Position numbers and translations under genes: made by a program | NCBI GenBank assembly: GCA_016795075.1 | Contig: JAEUIP010000002.1 | Location: 1 to 53,425 of the forward strand | Direction: 5' to 3' | DNA: 53,425 nucleotides | Source: Planctomycetaceae bacterium | Lineage (GTDB): Bacteria; Planctomycetota; Planctomycetia; Pirellulales; Pirellulaceae | Shown here: positions 17,905-26,272 of the stretch, in pieces | Position numbering within the stretch: the stretch's first letter is position 1 | Layout of the letters: each line of letters starts with the position of its first letter | Notes under the pieces: generated by a model | The model's input: only the letters and a program-made list of their open reading frames with translations | Database searches by the model: none | What the model was told of the DNA's origin: nothing

Positions 17905-18819
17905 CTAACGTCGCTTCCTGCGCACCTTCTGGCGGAACGCCAAATAGCCGCTGAGCACCGCCCCCAGACTCTTGGTCGTGTCCACCAACACGTGATCCAC
18001 GCCTACCGAGGTCGCGACTCGTTTGACTCGCGTTAAGAATTCTTCCATCGTTTGCAGATACGATGCCTTCAAGCTCTTGGGGTCGACCAACAATTGTTGA
18101 TCTACCTCGAGACCTTTGAACAGCGTGTTCTCGTCGAACGGAAACGTTAGTTCATCTCCGTGCATGACGTGGAACAGCACCACCTCTTGGCCCCGGAGCC
18201 GAAACGACTCCAAGCCCGCCGCCAGTTGCGCTTCGCTAAAAAATAAATCCGAGATCAACACCAACAGACCACGTCGTTTGACCTGAGCCGCCAGCTTCGT
18301 AAACACGCCGTCGACGTCGCTTTGTTTGGCCGGTTTGGTTTGCTCCAAATGGTGCATCATCGACCGGATATGTGACGGGTTGGTACTGGGTTTAAGGACC
18401 AGATCCACGGCATTGCTGAACAGCTCGAGCCCCACGGCATCTTGTTGCTGTTGCATCATATACCCGAGCGAGGCGGCGATCGTGCTTCCGTGGTCGAACT
18501 TGCTCCAGCCCTGTTCCTTGCCATACGCCATCGATTGACTGCAATCCAAAATGATATGGCAGTCCAAGTTGGTTTCTTCCTCGTACTCTTTAATATAGAG
18601 TCGATCGGTCTTGGACCAAACTTTCCAATCGATGTGTCGCAGATCATCGCCCGGGACGTATTCCCGATGGGCCGCGAACTCGACCGCAAATCCGTTGTAG
18701 GGACTGCGATGTTGTCCTGTGATGAATCCTTCCACGATCAAGCGCGCTCGAACGTCCAGACGTCGGATCTGCTCCAAGGTCTTGGGGTCCAGATAATTGG
18801 TCGGCGTTTCAGCGTTCAT
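17905..18819 (-). CDS. DUF58 domain protein (VWA-like partner of MoxR)
   Basis: 304 residues. The DUF58 signature is clear: PGDDLRHIDWKVWSKTD near residues 57-73, then YIKEYEEE, then a VWA-type metal site reading LDCSQSM. There is no membrane segment, so it should be cytoplasmic or peripheral. Its start lies 7 bases after the moxR stop, and the gene pair moxR-DUF58 is widely conserved. In characterised systems the MoxR ATPase, DUF58 protein and BatA-like VWA proteins cooperate in maturing or regulating envelope proteins. The basic C-terminal tail (KVRRKRR) is unremarkable. Confidence 0.9.
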   Translation of the reverse strand: MNAETPTNYLDPKTLEQIRRLDVRARLIVEGFITGQHRSPYNGFAVEFAAHREYVPGDDLRHIDWKVWSKTDRLYIKEYEEETNLDCHIILDCSQSMAYGKEQGWSKFDHGSTIAASLGYMMQQQQDAVGLELFSNAVDLVLKPSTNPSHIRSMMHHLEQTKPAKQSDVDGVFTKLAAQVKRRGLLVLISDLFFSEAQLAAGLESFRLRGQEVVLFHVMHGDELTFPFDENTLFKGLEVDQQLLVDPKSLKASYLQTMEEFLTRVKRVATSVGVDHVLVDTTKSLGAVLSGYLAFRQKVRRKRR

Positions 18820-18826
18820 CTGGTTC

Positions 18827-19900
18827 CTAAGCGTTCAAGGCTTTTTGGAGTTTGGCCGGTACCCGGTCTCCCTCGCTTGATTCCGGCAATTCTTGCAACA
18901 AACGCCGAATGACATCGTCGCTCGTGATGCCTTCACTTTCGGCACTGAAGTTGGTGATCACCCGATGTCGCAAAACGGGCAATGCGACCGCTTTGATATC
19001 TTCCACGCCCACCGCTAACCGTCCATGCAACATGGCTCGCGCTTTGCCGCCCAACAAAAGATATTGCAAACCGCGCGGGCCAGCTCCCCAAGAGACGTTG
19101 TCGCGAACGAACGCGGGAACGTTGGCGTCCTTGGCTCCTACCCGAGTGGCACGAATCAAACGCAACGCATAATGGATCACATGCGGCGCCACGGGCACGC
19201 GCCGAACCGACTTCTGCAACGCTTCGATATCCTCGCCGGTGAGTACCTGTTCGACTGTTTGGGTTTGAACGGAAGTGGTCGTTTCCGCAATCAGGTATTC
19301 CTCGTCGTAGCTTGGGTAATCGACAAAGACCTTGAACATGAACCGGTCCTGTTGAGCTTCCGGCAACGTGTACGTTCCTTCTTGCTCGATCGGGTTCTGT
19401 GTGGCCAACACAAAAAACGGGCTAGGCAATGCATGGCGAGCGCCGCCAATCGTGACTTGTCGTTCCTGCATCGACTCCAACATTGCCGCTTGGGTCTTGG
19501 GAGGAGTACGATTGATTTCATCGGCCAAAACGATGTTGGCAAAGATCGGGCCCTGAAGAAAACGGAATACCCGAGTGCCGCTCACCTTGTCTTCTTGCAA
19601 GACCTCGGTGCCGGTTACGTCCGACGGCATCAGGTCGGGCGTGAATTGGATTCGCTTGAAATTTAGATTGAGCGATTTGGCCAACGTGCTGACGATCAAT
19701 GTTTTGGCCAAACCCGGTACCCCTTCGAGCAAACAATGGCCCTGGGCAAAAATCGAGATCAACAACTGCTCGACGACCGTGTCCTGGCCAACGATCACTT
19801 TGGCCAATTCCTTCCGCAAACGGCCGTAGGCGCTCTTTAGTTTCTCGACGGCGGCGAGGTCTTCTTGCGACGCGGAGGTGAGTTCACCCGACTGGTTCAT
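18827..19900 (-). CDS. MoxR-family AAA+ ATPase
   Basis: About 357 residues starting at the ATG at 19900 (MNQSGEL); the open frame runs on to 19960, but the extra 20 residues look non-conserved and overlap a possible promoter. Walker A is GVPGLAKT at about residues 60-67 and Walker B is VLADEINR with D127-E128. The sensor region [23 protein letters not shown] follows. It is the first gene of the operon. MoxR ATPases are chaperone-like remodelling enzymes that act with VWA proteins, some of them loading metal cofactors. Which protein this one remodels cannot be told from the sequence; the downstream VWA genes are the obvious partners. Confidence 0.93.
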   Translation of the reverse strand: MNQSGELTSASQEDLAAVEKLKSAYGRLRKELAKVIVGQDTVVEQLLISIFAQGHCLLEGVPGLAKTLIVSTLAKSLNLNFKRIQFTPDLMPSDVTGTEVLQEDKVSGTRVFRFLQGPIFANIVLADEINRTPPKTQAAMLESMQERQVTIGGARHALPSPFFVLATQNPIEQEGTYTLPEAQQDRFMFKVFVDYPSYDEEYLIAETTTSVQTQTVEQVLTGEDIEALQKSVRRVPVAPHVIHYALRLIRATRVGAKDANVPAFVRDNVSWGAGPRGLQYLLLGGKARAMLHGRLAVGVEDIKAVALPVLRHRVITNFSAESEGITSDDVIRRLLQELPESSEGDRVPAKLQKALNA

Positions 19901-19950
19901 CTCTTCACTTTCTGCAAAACCATCCCAAATTGATACTGCCCGAAGCCAGT

Positions 19951-19956
19951 AGTATA
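19951..19956 (-). promoter_or_regulatory. Possible -10 element of the moxR operon
   Basis: On the minus strand the hexamer TATACT stands about 50 bases upstream of the preferred moxR start. No good -35 hexamer lies at the usual distance, so this is a weak call based on the -10 match and position only. Confidence 0.3.
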
Positions 19957-20139
19957 GCAACCCCGGTCCGATTTGTTGCCGCCCGAAGCTTTCTACCTCC
20001 GAAGATTCCTCGGAACGGCCAAGCTCTGACTTACCAAACGAGGGGATTCGATCTACTATGGAGCGTTGGGGGATAAGAACGGGCTCCTATTCCCAACCCC
20101 GCGCAAGACCCACGTCAAAACCCTAGGCACTACACCAAC

Positions 20140-20601
20140 ATGCAAAAGATCGCCGTACTGTTGTTTGCCGTGGCTACGGTGGTTGTTCCGCTCATTGCCA
20201 AAGATGTGTTCCCGAGTACTTCGGCCGCCCGTTTTCGGGACCCCGTGCAAAGTTGCTATCAGTTCACCGTGTTTGATCCGAACGGCCGAGAGCTGGATCC
20301 CCGTTGGTTCGGTTTGCATTGCAATTTTGCCGGCATTCCGATTGGGGAAGGGGCAGGGCGAAAACCAACCGCGTCGTTGAATTCATTGGGAATTCCCGAC
20401 GCGAAACCACCGATTCCGACCGCATTGCAAGTCGAAGAATGGGTGACCGAACGTTTCGCTTCCGCGTGGGAACGCAAAGGCAAGCAAGGACCGGCCTGGA
20501 AGTATGTCCGGGTTGTCGTGACGGTTTACCAACCTGCCGGCCGTTCGATTGGGGCGGATTCGTGGCAAGTCGTCGTGTTTAAGCCAGCGGGAGAACTCTG
20601 A
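20140..20601 (+). CDS. Small anchored or secreted protein paired with HTTM-like gene
   Basis: 153 residues. A hydrophobic N-terminus (about residues 4-20) indicates export or anchoring. The rest is a compact soluble domain with two Cys and aromatic motifs such as QSCYQFTVFDPNGRELDPRWFG. I recognise no family. Its stop codon shares one base with the next start (TGATG), so the two genes are translationally coupled and their products probably work together. It is divergent from moxR across a 240-base gap. A role as the non-cytoplasmic partner of the downstream membrane protein is inference. Confidence 0.7.
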   Translation: MQKIAVLLFAVATVVVPLIAKDVFPSTSAARFRDPVQSCYQFTVFDPNGRELDPRWFGLHCNFAGIPIGEGAGRKPTASLNSLGIPDAKPPIPTALQVEEWVTERFASAWERKGKQGPAWKYVRVVVTVYQPAGRSIGADSWQVVVFKPAGEL

Positions 20602-21536
20602 TGTTCAACTGGTTTAATGATCAAAGATTTGGCGTGTTGACGGTCCGCGTGCTCCTGTTGATGGCCATCGGAATGTCGCTGCTGCCGTTTGAGCCGTCTC
20701 CCGACGCGGTGACTGGTGGGGATGTCACGTTTTTGTCACGCGTCCCGCAGGAGGAACTGCAAGACCCGTTGGTTGTCTACGGCTTTCAGGTGGTGGTGGT
20801 CCTGGCCAGTGTCTTCTGGCTGTTGAACTGGTTGTCGCCCTGGAGTTGTTGGGTCGTTGTGGCCAGTTTTGCTGGTCTGTCCGCTTTGCGAATCGAGAAT
20901 TCAACCGAACTATGCCATAGCTATTGGCTGTTGTGGATGTTGTTGGTGGTTCATGCATTGTGGTATTCCTTTTATTCAAGTCCCTTGCGATCCAGTAGTC
21001 CTGGCGGGACGAATCGAAACTACCCAGCATGGGTTTACTGTCTCTGTGTTTTGGTTCTCGCGTGGTTCCACACGTTGTCGGGTATCGGCAAATGGATGGC
21101 TGCCGATCCTGATTGGGCGAACGGCTGGAAATGGGCAGATGGTGTGAGTTTGCAGATGTGGCTGCAGATGTTCGGGAACCCCGATTCACGTTTGGTTAGG
21201 TTTCTTTTGCAGGAAGTGGATGTGGCGAGGGTAGTCCAGCAGGCGATTTTGGTGATCGAACTGACGGCAATCTTGGCCATTTTCACGCCGACGCTGCGAC
21301 GTTTTGTTGGCGTGGCCTTGGTGGTTTACTACGCCTTTTTCCTTCATTGTTTTGTGGATTGGGATTCTGTGTTGGGGAGATGGGGCGTGGGTGCCGAAAC
21401 CGTGGAATTAGCCAGCGGAGCGAGTTTCCCATTGATGTCTTACGGCTTCTTTCTGTTTTGGGTGTGTTGGATGTTTTTTGTTCCCGATCGACTGCTCGGG
21501 TCCTGGGCGCAGAAATCGCCTTCTCCGTCCGAATGA
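20601..21536 (+). CDS. HTTM/DoxX-like polytopic membrane protein
   Basis: 311 residues with about seven or eight hydrophobic segments (including residues about 10-25, 58-75, 80-95, 107-125, 145-165, 207-228, 234-255 and 275-293). The pattern of a Trp-rich hydrophobic protein with SGIGKWMAADPDWANGWKW between helices resembles the HTTM group (horizontally transferred transmembrane, related to vitamin K-dependent carboxylase) and DoxX-like proteins. I cannot identify catalytic Lys or His residues of the carboxylase with confidence, so the function is open. It is coupled to the gene before it by a one-base overlap and followed by the pyruvate kinase leader. Confidence 0.65.
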   Translation: MFNWFNDQRFGVLTVRVLLLMAIGMSLLPFEPSPDAVTGGDVTFLSRVPQEELQDPLVVYGFQVVVVLASVFWLLNWLSPWSCWVVVASFAGLSALRIENSTELCHSYWLLWMLLVVHALWYSFYSSPLRSSSPGGTNRNYPAWVYCLCVLVLAWFHTLSGIGKWMAADPDWANGWKWADGVSLQMWLQMFGNPDSRLVRFLLQEVDVARVVQQAILVIELTAILAIFTPTLRRFVGVALVVYYAFFLHCFVDWDSVLGRWGVGAETVELASGASFPLMSYGFFLFWVCWMFFVPDRLLGSWAQKSPSPSE

Positions 21537-21747
21537 GTGTTGCAGTCGTTGCAATCCGATTGATCCGCAGTATCGGTGGTCACGAATGAACCATTCCTGA
21601 CTTTCCGGCGAGAAAATCTGGAAACCGTCCTATCTTTTCACGCGGCTTCCTTCCGCGAGTGACGGCCTTTGGTCGGAACGGAACGTGGAGGCAAAACCGC
21701 CCGACCGCCTGGTTGGCACCCTCACATTCCTAGTCGAGCCATCCACC

Positions 21748-23295
21748 ATGTCTCCGTTTGCCGCAAATGCCGAAACTACCGCTTCGATTTCCCTGGGTGC
21801 TTGGTGTACAAACGTCACGCATCGACCGCGCATCAAACTGCGGTTTACTGGCACGAAGGTGGTATGTACGTTGGGGCCCGCGACTAGTTCTGTGGAATCC
21901 ATCAAGCAACTGATCGAAGCTGGGGCGACCGTTTTTCGTCTGAATTTTTCGCACGGAACCCATGCTCAACACACGGAAGCACTGAAGAACATTCGACTGG
22001 CCGAGCAGCAACTGCACACTCAGGTCGCGGTTCTGCAGGATTTGTGCGGACCAAAGATTCGGGTCAGTCATACTCGTGGCGACCAGCCCTTGGAGTTGCA
22101 AGTCGGGCAACGAATCACGCTGACTACCCGACAGTTTTACGAGCAGGTCGTGGCGCCGACCGCCCTCAGTTCGGCGACACCAAGCTTCGATTTGGCGACG
22201 AACTATGAACCAATTCTAAACGACGTGAATGTTGGCGAACCGATCTTGTTGAACGATGGTCGGCAACGACTAAAAGTCATTTCCAAACGCGCGACATGGT
22301 TGGAATGCGAAGTGATCCAGGGCGGCAAAATCAGCAAAGGCAAAGGGATCAACTTGCCCCAAGCCGACTTGTCGACCCCCAGTGTTACCCCGAAGGATTG
22401 GGAAGACTTGGCGTGGGGGCTTGAGCAACGAGTGGACTTCGTCGCGTTATCATTCGTCCGCAGTGCCGCGGATATCATTCAAGTTCGCGACCACTTGGAT
22501 CGAGTTAGTAGCCCCATTCAAATCATTGCCAAGATCGAACGCCCGGAGGCGTTAATCAATATCGAAGAAATCCTGCAATGGAGTGACGGCGTCATGGTCG
22601 CTCGCGGTGATTTGGCGATCGAGACCGACTGTGCTCAAGTGCCTTTAGTTCAGAAGCAGTTGATCGAACGTTGTCGAGAACTGAACAAGCCAGTCATCAC
22701 GGCAACACAGCTTTTGGATTCGATGGTTGACAGTCCGATGCCAACGCGGGCTGAAGTCTCCGATATTGCCAACGCCGTTTTGGACGGCACCGATGCCCTG
22801 ATGCTGTCGAACGAGACAGCTGTCGGGCAGTTCCCGCAGTTGGCCGTCGAAACATTGATGAAGGTCAGCTTGACGACCCAGCCCGTTGCTCGGCGGAAAT
22901 TTGCGACCCAAGTCATGCCATGTGAAACGCGGATTGCCGCGATGGTCCAATCGGCCGCGGCCTTGGCCGACCGTTGCGAAGCGTCGGCGATTGCCATCTA
23001 CACACAATCCGGATTTGCGGCGCGACAGTTGAGCAGCTTGCGGGTTGGTTGTCCGGTGATCGCTTGTACCAATTCTGCAGTGACAGTCCGTCAGATGGGG
23101 TTGTCCTACGGAGTCAATCCCGTCATGCTGGATGCCTTCATGGACCGGCACAGCTTGATTCCACATCTCGTGCAAATTGGATTGGAGAATCATTGGTGGA
23201 GTGAAGGTGATCGCGTCGTGGTCGTTGCCTCGCAAGATGGTTGTGGGGGCGACTTGAATGTGATCCAAGTCGTAACCGTGGAATCTTCGTACTAG
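21748..23295 (+). CDS. pyk: Pyruvate kinase
   Basis: About 515 residues from the ATG at 21748 (MSPFAAN); the open frame extends to 21685, but pyruvate kinases begin close to the TKVVCTLGPA motif, so the later start is preferred. It converts phosphoenolpyruvate and ADP to pyruvate and ATP, the last step of glycolysis. Motifs in order are FRLNFSHG, DLCGPKIR (usually GPEIR), the pyruvate kinase signature IIAKIERPEAL near residue 260, MVARGDLAIE near 282, and PTRAEVSDIANAVLDGTDALMLSNETA, where the usual SGETA reads SNETA. A C-terminal regulatory-type domain is present. The leader (21537-21747) carries a CGCGG/CCGCG hairpin at 21641-21657. The next gene starts 17 bases downstream. Confidence 0.93.
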   Translation: MSPFAANAETTASISLGAWCTNVTHRPRIKLRFTGTKVVCTLGPATSSVESIKQLIEAGATVFRLNFSHGTHAQHTEALKNIRLAEQQLHTQVAVLQDLCGPKIRVSHTRGDQPLELQVGQRITLTTRQFYEQVVAPTALSSATPSFDLATNYEPILNDVNVGEPILLNDGRQRLKVISKRATWLECEVIQGGKISKGKGINLPQADLSTPSVTPKDWEDLAWGLEQRVDFVALSFVRSAADIIQVRDHLDRVSSPIQIIAKIERPEALINIEEILQWSDGVMVARGDLAIETDCAQVPLVQKQLIERCRELNKPVITATQLLDSMVDSPMPTRAEVSDIANAVLDGTDALMLSNETAVGQFPQLAVETLMKVSLTTQPVARRKFATQVMPCETRIAAMVQSAAALADRCEASAIAIYTQSGFAARQLSSLRVGCPVIACTNSAVTVRQMGLSYGVNPVMLDAFMDRHSLIPHLVQIGLENHWWSEGDRVVVVASQDGCGGDLNVIQVVTVESSY

Positions 23296-23312
23296 TTGCG
23301 ACGACCAGAGAC

Positions 23313-24782
23313 ATGAAGACCTCATCAACCGGACAGTCGCTTTTCGAACTGCCGAGGTTGCTCAAGCTAACGCCGTTCGAACACTTTCAATACTGGGAGA
23401 CGCAAGACGGCTTTCCCAATCAGATTGTCGCCACTCTGGACTTTGTCGGCTTTTTCGATGCCGCCGTTTTCGTCGCGGCTGTTGTTCGCACTCTGCCCCG
23501 TCATCCATTACTCTTTAGCCGAATCAAAGTGGCTGGCGAAGCACCTGTGGCGTTTGTGTGGACCGAGGGGCAGCCTCGTTTTGCCCTAGATCCCGAAGCC
23601 GCTGATGCAAATATTGATCCAGCACAAGATCCGCAAAGTCAGTTAGAACGCTTCGGCCTGCAAGACTACGTGCGATTGCAGGTTCAAGCGGACGGTTGGC
23701 AGCCCCAGCAACTCGACGACCTGCCCGAAGTGCATCCTGCTCGCGGTGCGTCATTCCGTCTTACCATCCAGTTCAATCGAACGCACTGTCGTTGGATCAT
23801 GCAATCCCATCATGCGGTGTGTGATGGTGTGGGAGGATTGCAGTCGATTCGCGAACTCTTGCAAGTTTATCATTGGCTAAGTACTGAATCGAAAGAACCA
23901 TTTCCACTGCGGCCCATGCAAATGGAACGCCTCCAAAATCGCGGACGTTTGATGCGTGGAACTGCGAGCTGGGTGAGCCGTTTGGGGACGCTGCCCATGA
24001 AATGGATCGGGTTGTTTGGGGCCAGCAAGTTTCTATGGCGGCGTCCCGTGAGTCTCTGTCCCACCCGTCCTCAATCGAATCTCGCGCCAGCCAAACTGGC
24101 TTGGGTGGATGGTCGTTTGACGGCCAGCCAATCGCAGCGCTTGCGCCAAATTGCCAAGGAGTTTGGAGTCACGGTGAACTCGCTGTTGTTAGCGCATTGG
24201 TTGGCGACTCTGCATCGGTTTAGGTGCCAGAACGGTCGAACCTCCGATGGATCGCGAGAATGTTACCGTCTGATGATCCCAACAAACGAGCGAACCGGCG
24301 GCGACGTGGCGCTGTCCGCCTGCAACCAAGTGAGTATGGTTTACGTCGATCGCTGGTCACACGAAATGGAGCATATCGATGGGCTGGCGGCCGGGATCGA
24401 TTTCGAAATGTCGGTCATTCGCCGGTGGGGGTTGTCGGGGACATTTTTGTTGGCGTTGAAGGTGTTGAGTTGGTTTCCGGGGCTGATTCGTCGGTACGCT
24501 CGCCGGCCAAGTTGTTGGGCCACAAGTTACGTCACGAATTTGGGACCGATTTTGGAGCGGTTGCGGGTGGGCCGGTCGGGGCCGTTTTCCCAAGTCGGGA
24601 AGTTAACACTGGCGGATATTCGATTGTTACCGCCACTTCGTCCTTCGTTGCCGGCTGCCCTAGCCGTCCACCTGTATGCGGGGCAATTATGTCTCACTTT
24701 GCACTATGATCCCGGCGAGATCCCGACGGAACAATCTGCCGAGTTGATGCGAGCGATGCTCAACCGTCTCCGCACCCAATGA
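23313..24782 (+). CDS. Condensation / WS-DGAT-like acyltransferase
   Basis: About 489 residues from the ATG at 23313, just after pyk; longer starts would overlap pyk. The key motif is HHAVCDG at residues 166-172, the HHxxxDG active-site signature of the CoA-dependent acyltransferase superfamily (wax ester synthase/DGAT, condensation domains, Pap-type acyltransferases). N- and C-terminal halves of a chloramphenicol-acetyltransferase-like fold are plausible from the length. The second His should act as the general base. Acyl donor and acceptor cannot be told: a lipid product is likely, since no carrier protein or peptide synthetase is nearby. No membrane segment is obvious. A strong hairpin begins at its stop codon. 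Confidence 0.75.
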   Translation: MKTSSTGQSLFELPRLLKLTPFEHFQYWETQDGFPNQIVATLDFVGFFDAAVFVAAVVRTLPRHPLLFSRIKVAGEAPVAFVWTEGQPRFALDPEAADANIDPAQDPQSQLERFGLQDYVRLQVQADGWQPQQLDDLPEVHPARGASFRLTIQFNRTHCRWIMQSHHAVCDGVGGLQSIRELLQVYHWLSTESKEPFPLRPMQMERLQNRGRLMRGTASWVSRLGTLPMKWIGLFGASKFLWRRPVSLCPTRPQSNLAPAKLAWVDGRLTASQSQRLRQIAKEFGVTVNSLLLAHWLATLHRFRCQNGRTSDGSRECYRLMIPTNERTGGDVALSACNQVSMVYVDRWSHEMEHIDGLAAGIDFEMSVIRRWGLSGTFLLALKVLSWFPGLIRRYARRPSCWATSYVTNLGPILERLRVGRSGPFSQVGKLTLADIRLLPPLRPSLPAALAVHLYAGQLCLTLHYDPGEIPTEQSAELMRAMLNRLRTQ

Positions 24783-24822
24783 CCCGCGTGATCCGTTTGT
24801 CCTTGGGTTAAGGGACGCGGGT
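24782..24822 (+). terminator. Hairpin at the end of the pyk-acyltransferase unit
   Basis: ACCCGCGT (24782-24789) pairs perfectly with ACGCGGGT (24815-24822), and an inner GTCCTT/AAGGGAC pairing extends the stem. The only T-run downstream is a short TTTT at about 24830, so termination is likely but the hairpin is not a textbook terminator. Confidence 0.5.
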
Positions 24823-24940
24823 TCGGCGGTTTTACTACAGATTGACCGCCGATGGGGCTCGCTATTGGCCTGTGGATCGATCACAATATCGCTTTGTGTG
24901 TTACAAGTCGGATCGGCTTTGCGGCTCACCACCGATTAGG

Positions 24941-25052
24941 TTGCCGTGGATCACTCCACGAACCAACGTTGGACTGCGGAGCGTTCCATGACGACTTTGG
25001 ATCGCGGAGCGATCCACGACAATGTTGGATCGCGGAGCGATTCACAACCACC
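24941..25052. repeat. 28-base tandem repeat, four units, each with a hairpin
   Basis: Units begin at 24941, 24969, 24997 and 25025, each exactly 28 bases. The third contains GGATCGC-GGA-GCGATCC, a perfect 7-base-arm hairpin with a GGA loop; the second and fourth are variants of it; the first instead contains CGTGGA/TCCACG. The array lies directly upstream of the ECF sigma factor start at 25105 and fills most of the 322-base gap before it. There are no spacers, so it is not a CRISPR. It may be an interspersed palindromic repeat amplified in place. Confidence 0.85.
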
Positions 25053-25104
25053 GATAAGCGTCCACGACCGGTCGCGTATCCCCGGAAAACTTTGCGCAGG
25101 TCCC

Positions 25105-25755
25105 ATGCCCAACTCTCCCCCAACGAACAGCGGAATCTGGCCTGATCAAGAGCCGACGAAGATTCTTTTGGCCAAGGCGGGCAACGGCGATAAGCGAGCG
25201 GTGAACGAGCTGTTGGAACGTCACCGTGAGGCAGTCCGCAAGCTTATTCGGATGCGGCTGGACCAGCGAATCCAGCGACGGGTCGCGGTCAGCGATGTAT
25301 TGCAAGACGTTTTGGTCGAAGCCAATCGGCGATTGCAAGACTATATCAATAACCCGGGAATGAGCTTTCATCTTTGGCTGAGGCAGATTGCCAAAGACCG
25401 CATGATTGACGCGTTTCGGCGGCACCGGGGTTCCGCCAAACGGAGTGTCGACCGGGAGCAATCGTTGACGGCTCCCCGGGGCAGCGACCGGTCCAGCATC
25501 ATGCTGGCCCAGCGGCTGCAGGATCACGAAATGACCCCGGCGACGGCGGCAACTCAGAAAGAAATGGCTCAACGAGTTGAAGAAGCGATCGGAAAACTGG
25601 GCGAGGCCGACTACGAAATCATTGTGATGCGTCACTACGAGCAATTGTCGAATCGCGAGGTCGCCGAAGCCCTGAATCTCACCGAACCGGCTGCCAGTAT
25701 GCGGTATTTGAGAGCCATCAAACGGCTCCGAACGGTCATGGAAGAGGATTTTTGA
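25105..25755 (+). CDS. ECF-family RNA polymerase sigma factor (planctomycete type)
   Basis: About 216 residues from the ATG at 25105 (MPNSPPT); the open frame continues upstream through the tandem repeat, which is unlikely to be coding. Region 2 is visible as RRVAVSDVLQDVLVEANRR and the following FHLWLRQIAKDRMIDAFRRHRG. Region 4 is YEIIVMRHYEQLSNREVAEALNLTEPAASMRYLRAIKRLR, with a clear helix-turn-helix. A linker of about 45 residues between them is longer than usual, as in planctomycete ECF groups. No anti-sigma factor gene adjoins it, so regulation of its activity is not evident. Confidence 0.9.
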   Translation: MPNSPPTNSGIWPDQEPTKILLAKAGNGDKRAVNELLERHREAVRKLIRMRLDQRIQRRVAVSDVLQDVLVEANRRLQDYINNPGMSFHLWLRQIAKDRMIDAFRRHRGSAKRSVDREQSLTAPRGSDRSSIMLAQRLQDHEMTPATAATQKEMAQRVEEAIGKLGEADYEIIVMRHYEQLSNREVAEALNLTEPAASMRYLRAIKRLRTVMEEDF

Positions 25756-25873
25756 CCAAGAAAGCCGGGGTTTGGCCCTTGAAAGCTGCCTGGGAAACGA
25801 GTAAACTCTCCCCTCCCGAGCGCGGTAGTCTCGCTTGGATCTACACCGTTACTACTCGATTTTGAGCACTGCC

Positions 25874-26059
25874 ATGGCCGTCCCAAAACGCAAACACTCG
25901 AACGCCCGATCCGGTAGCCGTCGCAGCCATCACCGGATTCCTCCGATTCAATTGACTTATTGCCCGAACTGCAGCACCCGGGTTCCAACGCATAGCGTTT
26001 GCCCTTCCTGCGGATTTTATATGGGCCGTGTAGTCAATCCGGTTGCGGAAAAGAAATAG
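25874..26059 (+). CDS. rpmF: 50S ribosomal protein L32
   Basis: 61 residues beginning MAVPKRKHSNARSGSRRSHH, the standard L32 N-terminus, which fixes the ATG at 25874. The zinc-ribbon cysteines are present as CPNC and CPSC, so this is the metal-binding (C+) form. It is a structural protein of the large subunit near the peptidyl-transferase region. In many bacteria rpmF precedes fatty-acid genes (plsX, fabH); here it is followed by rpsA instead. Confidence 0.96.
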   Translation: MAVPKRKHSNARSGSRRSHHRIPPIQLTYCPNCSTRVPTHSVCPSCGFYMGRVVNPVAEKK

Positions 26060-26072
26060 CCGCGGCGGGATC

Positions 26073-26112
26073 GGTGTGACGTGCCAATCGCAGGTGTGAC
26101 GTGCCAATCGCA
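26073..26112. repeat. Perfect 20-base tandem duplication
   Basis: GGTGTGACGTGCCAATCGCA occurs twice with no gap (26073-26092 and 26093-26112) between rpmF and rpsA. The identity of the copies suggests a recent duplication. Confidence 0.95.
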
Positions 26113-26143
26113 TTAGATCGACCAATCAGTAAATCGACCACAC

Positions 26144-26204
26144 AAACGCCGCAACCATTCGCGAGTCTGATCCAAGCATCGACTTTCGAGTGGTTGCGGC
26201 GTTT
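26144..26204 (+). terminator. Large hairpin between rpmF and rpsA (terminator or leader structure)
   Basis: AAACGCCGCAACCA (26144-26157) pairs perfectly with TGGTTGCGGCGTTT (26191-26204). The 33-base loop may pair further through GAGTC and GACTT. The stem is followed by CTTGTTT. It may end the rpmF transcript, or be part of the rpsA leader, since S1 synthesis is autoregulated on its own leader in E. coli. The sequence alone does not separate these. Confidence 0.6.
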
Positions 26205-26272
26205 CTTGTTTCGCCCTCGGAAGTTAGACTATACCCCTAGAAGCTCCGTTCGGTGGTCCCCCGATTCGGAAC

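Noticed and set aside
24224-24709. 161-codon frame inside the acyltransferase gene
   Set aside because: A +1-frame shadow in an intact coding sequence; Arg/Gly-rich and without motifs.
24941-25052. Possible CRISPR array
   Set aside because: Units are contiguous with no unique spacers and no cas genes are nearby.
24946-25104. N-terminal extension of the ECF sigma factor
   Set aside because: It would translate the tandem repeat array into low-complexity peptide ahead of a normal sigma N-terminus.
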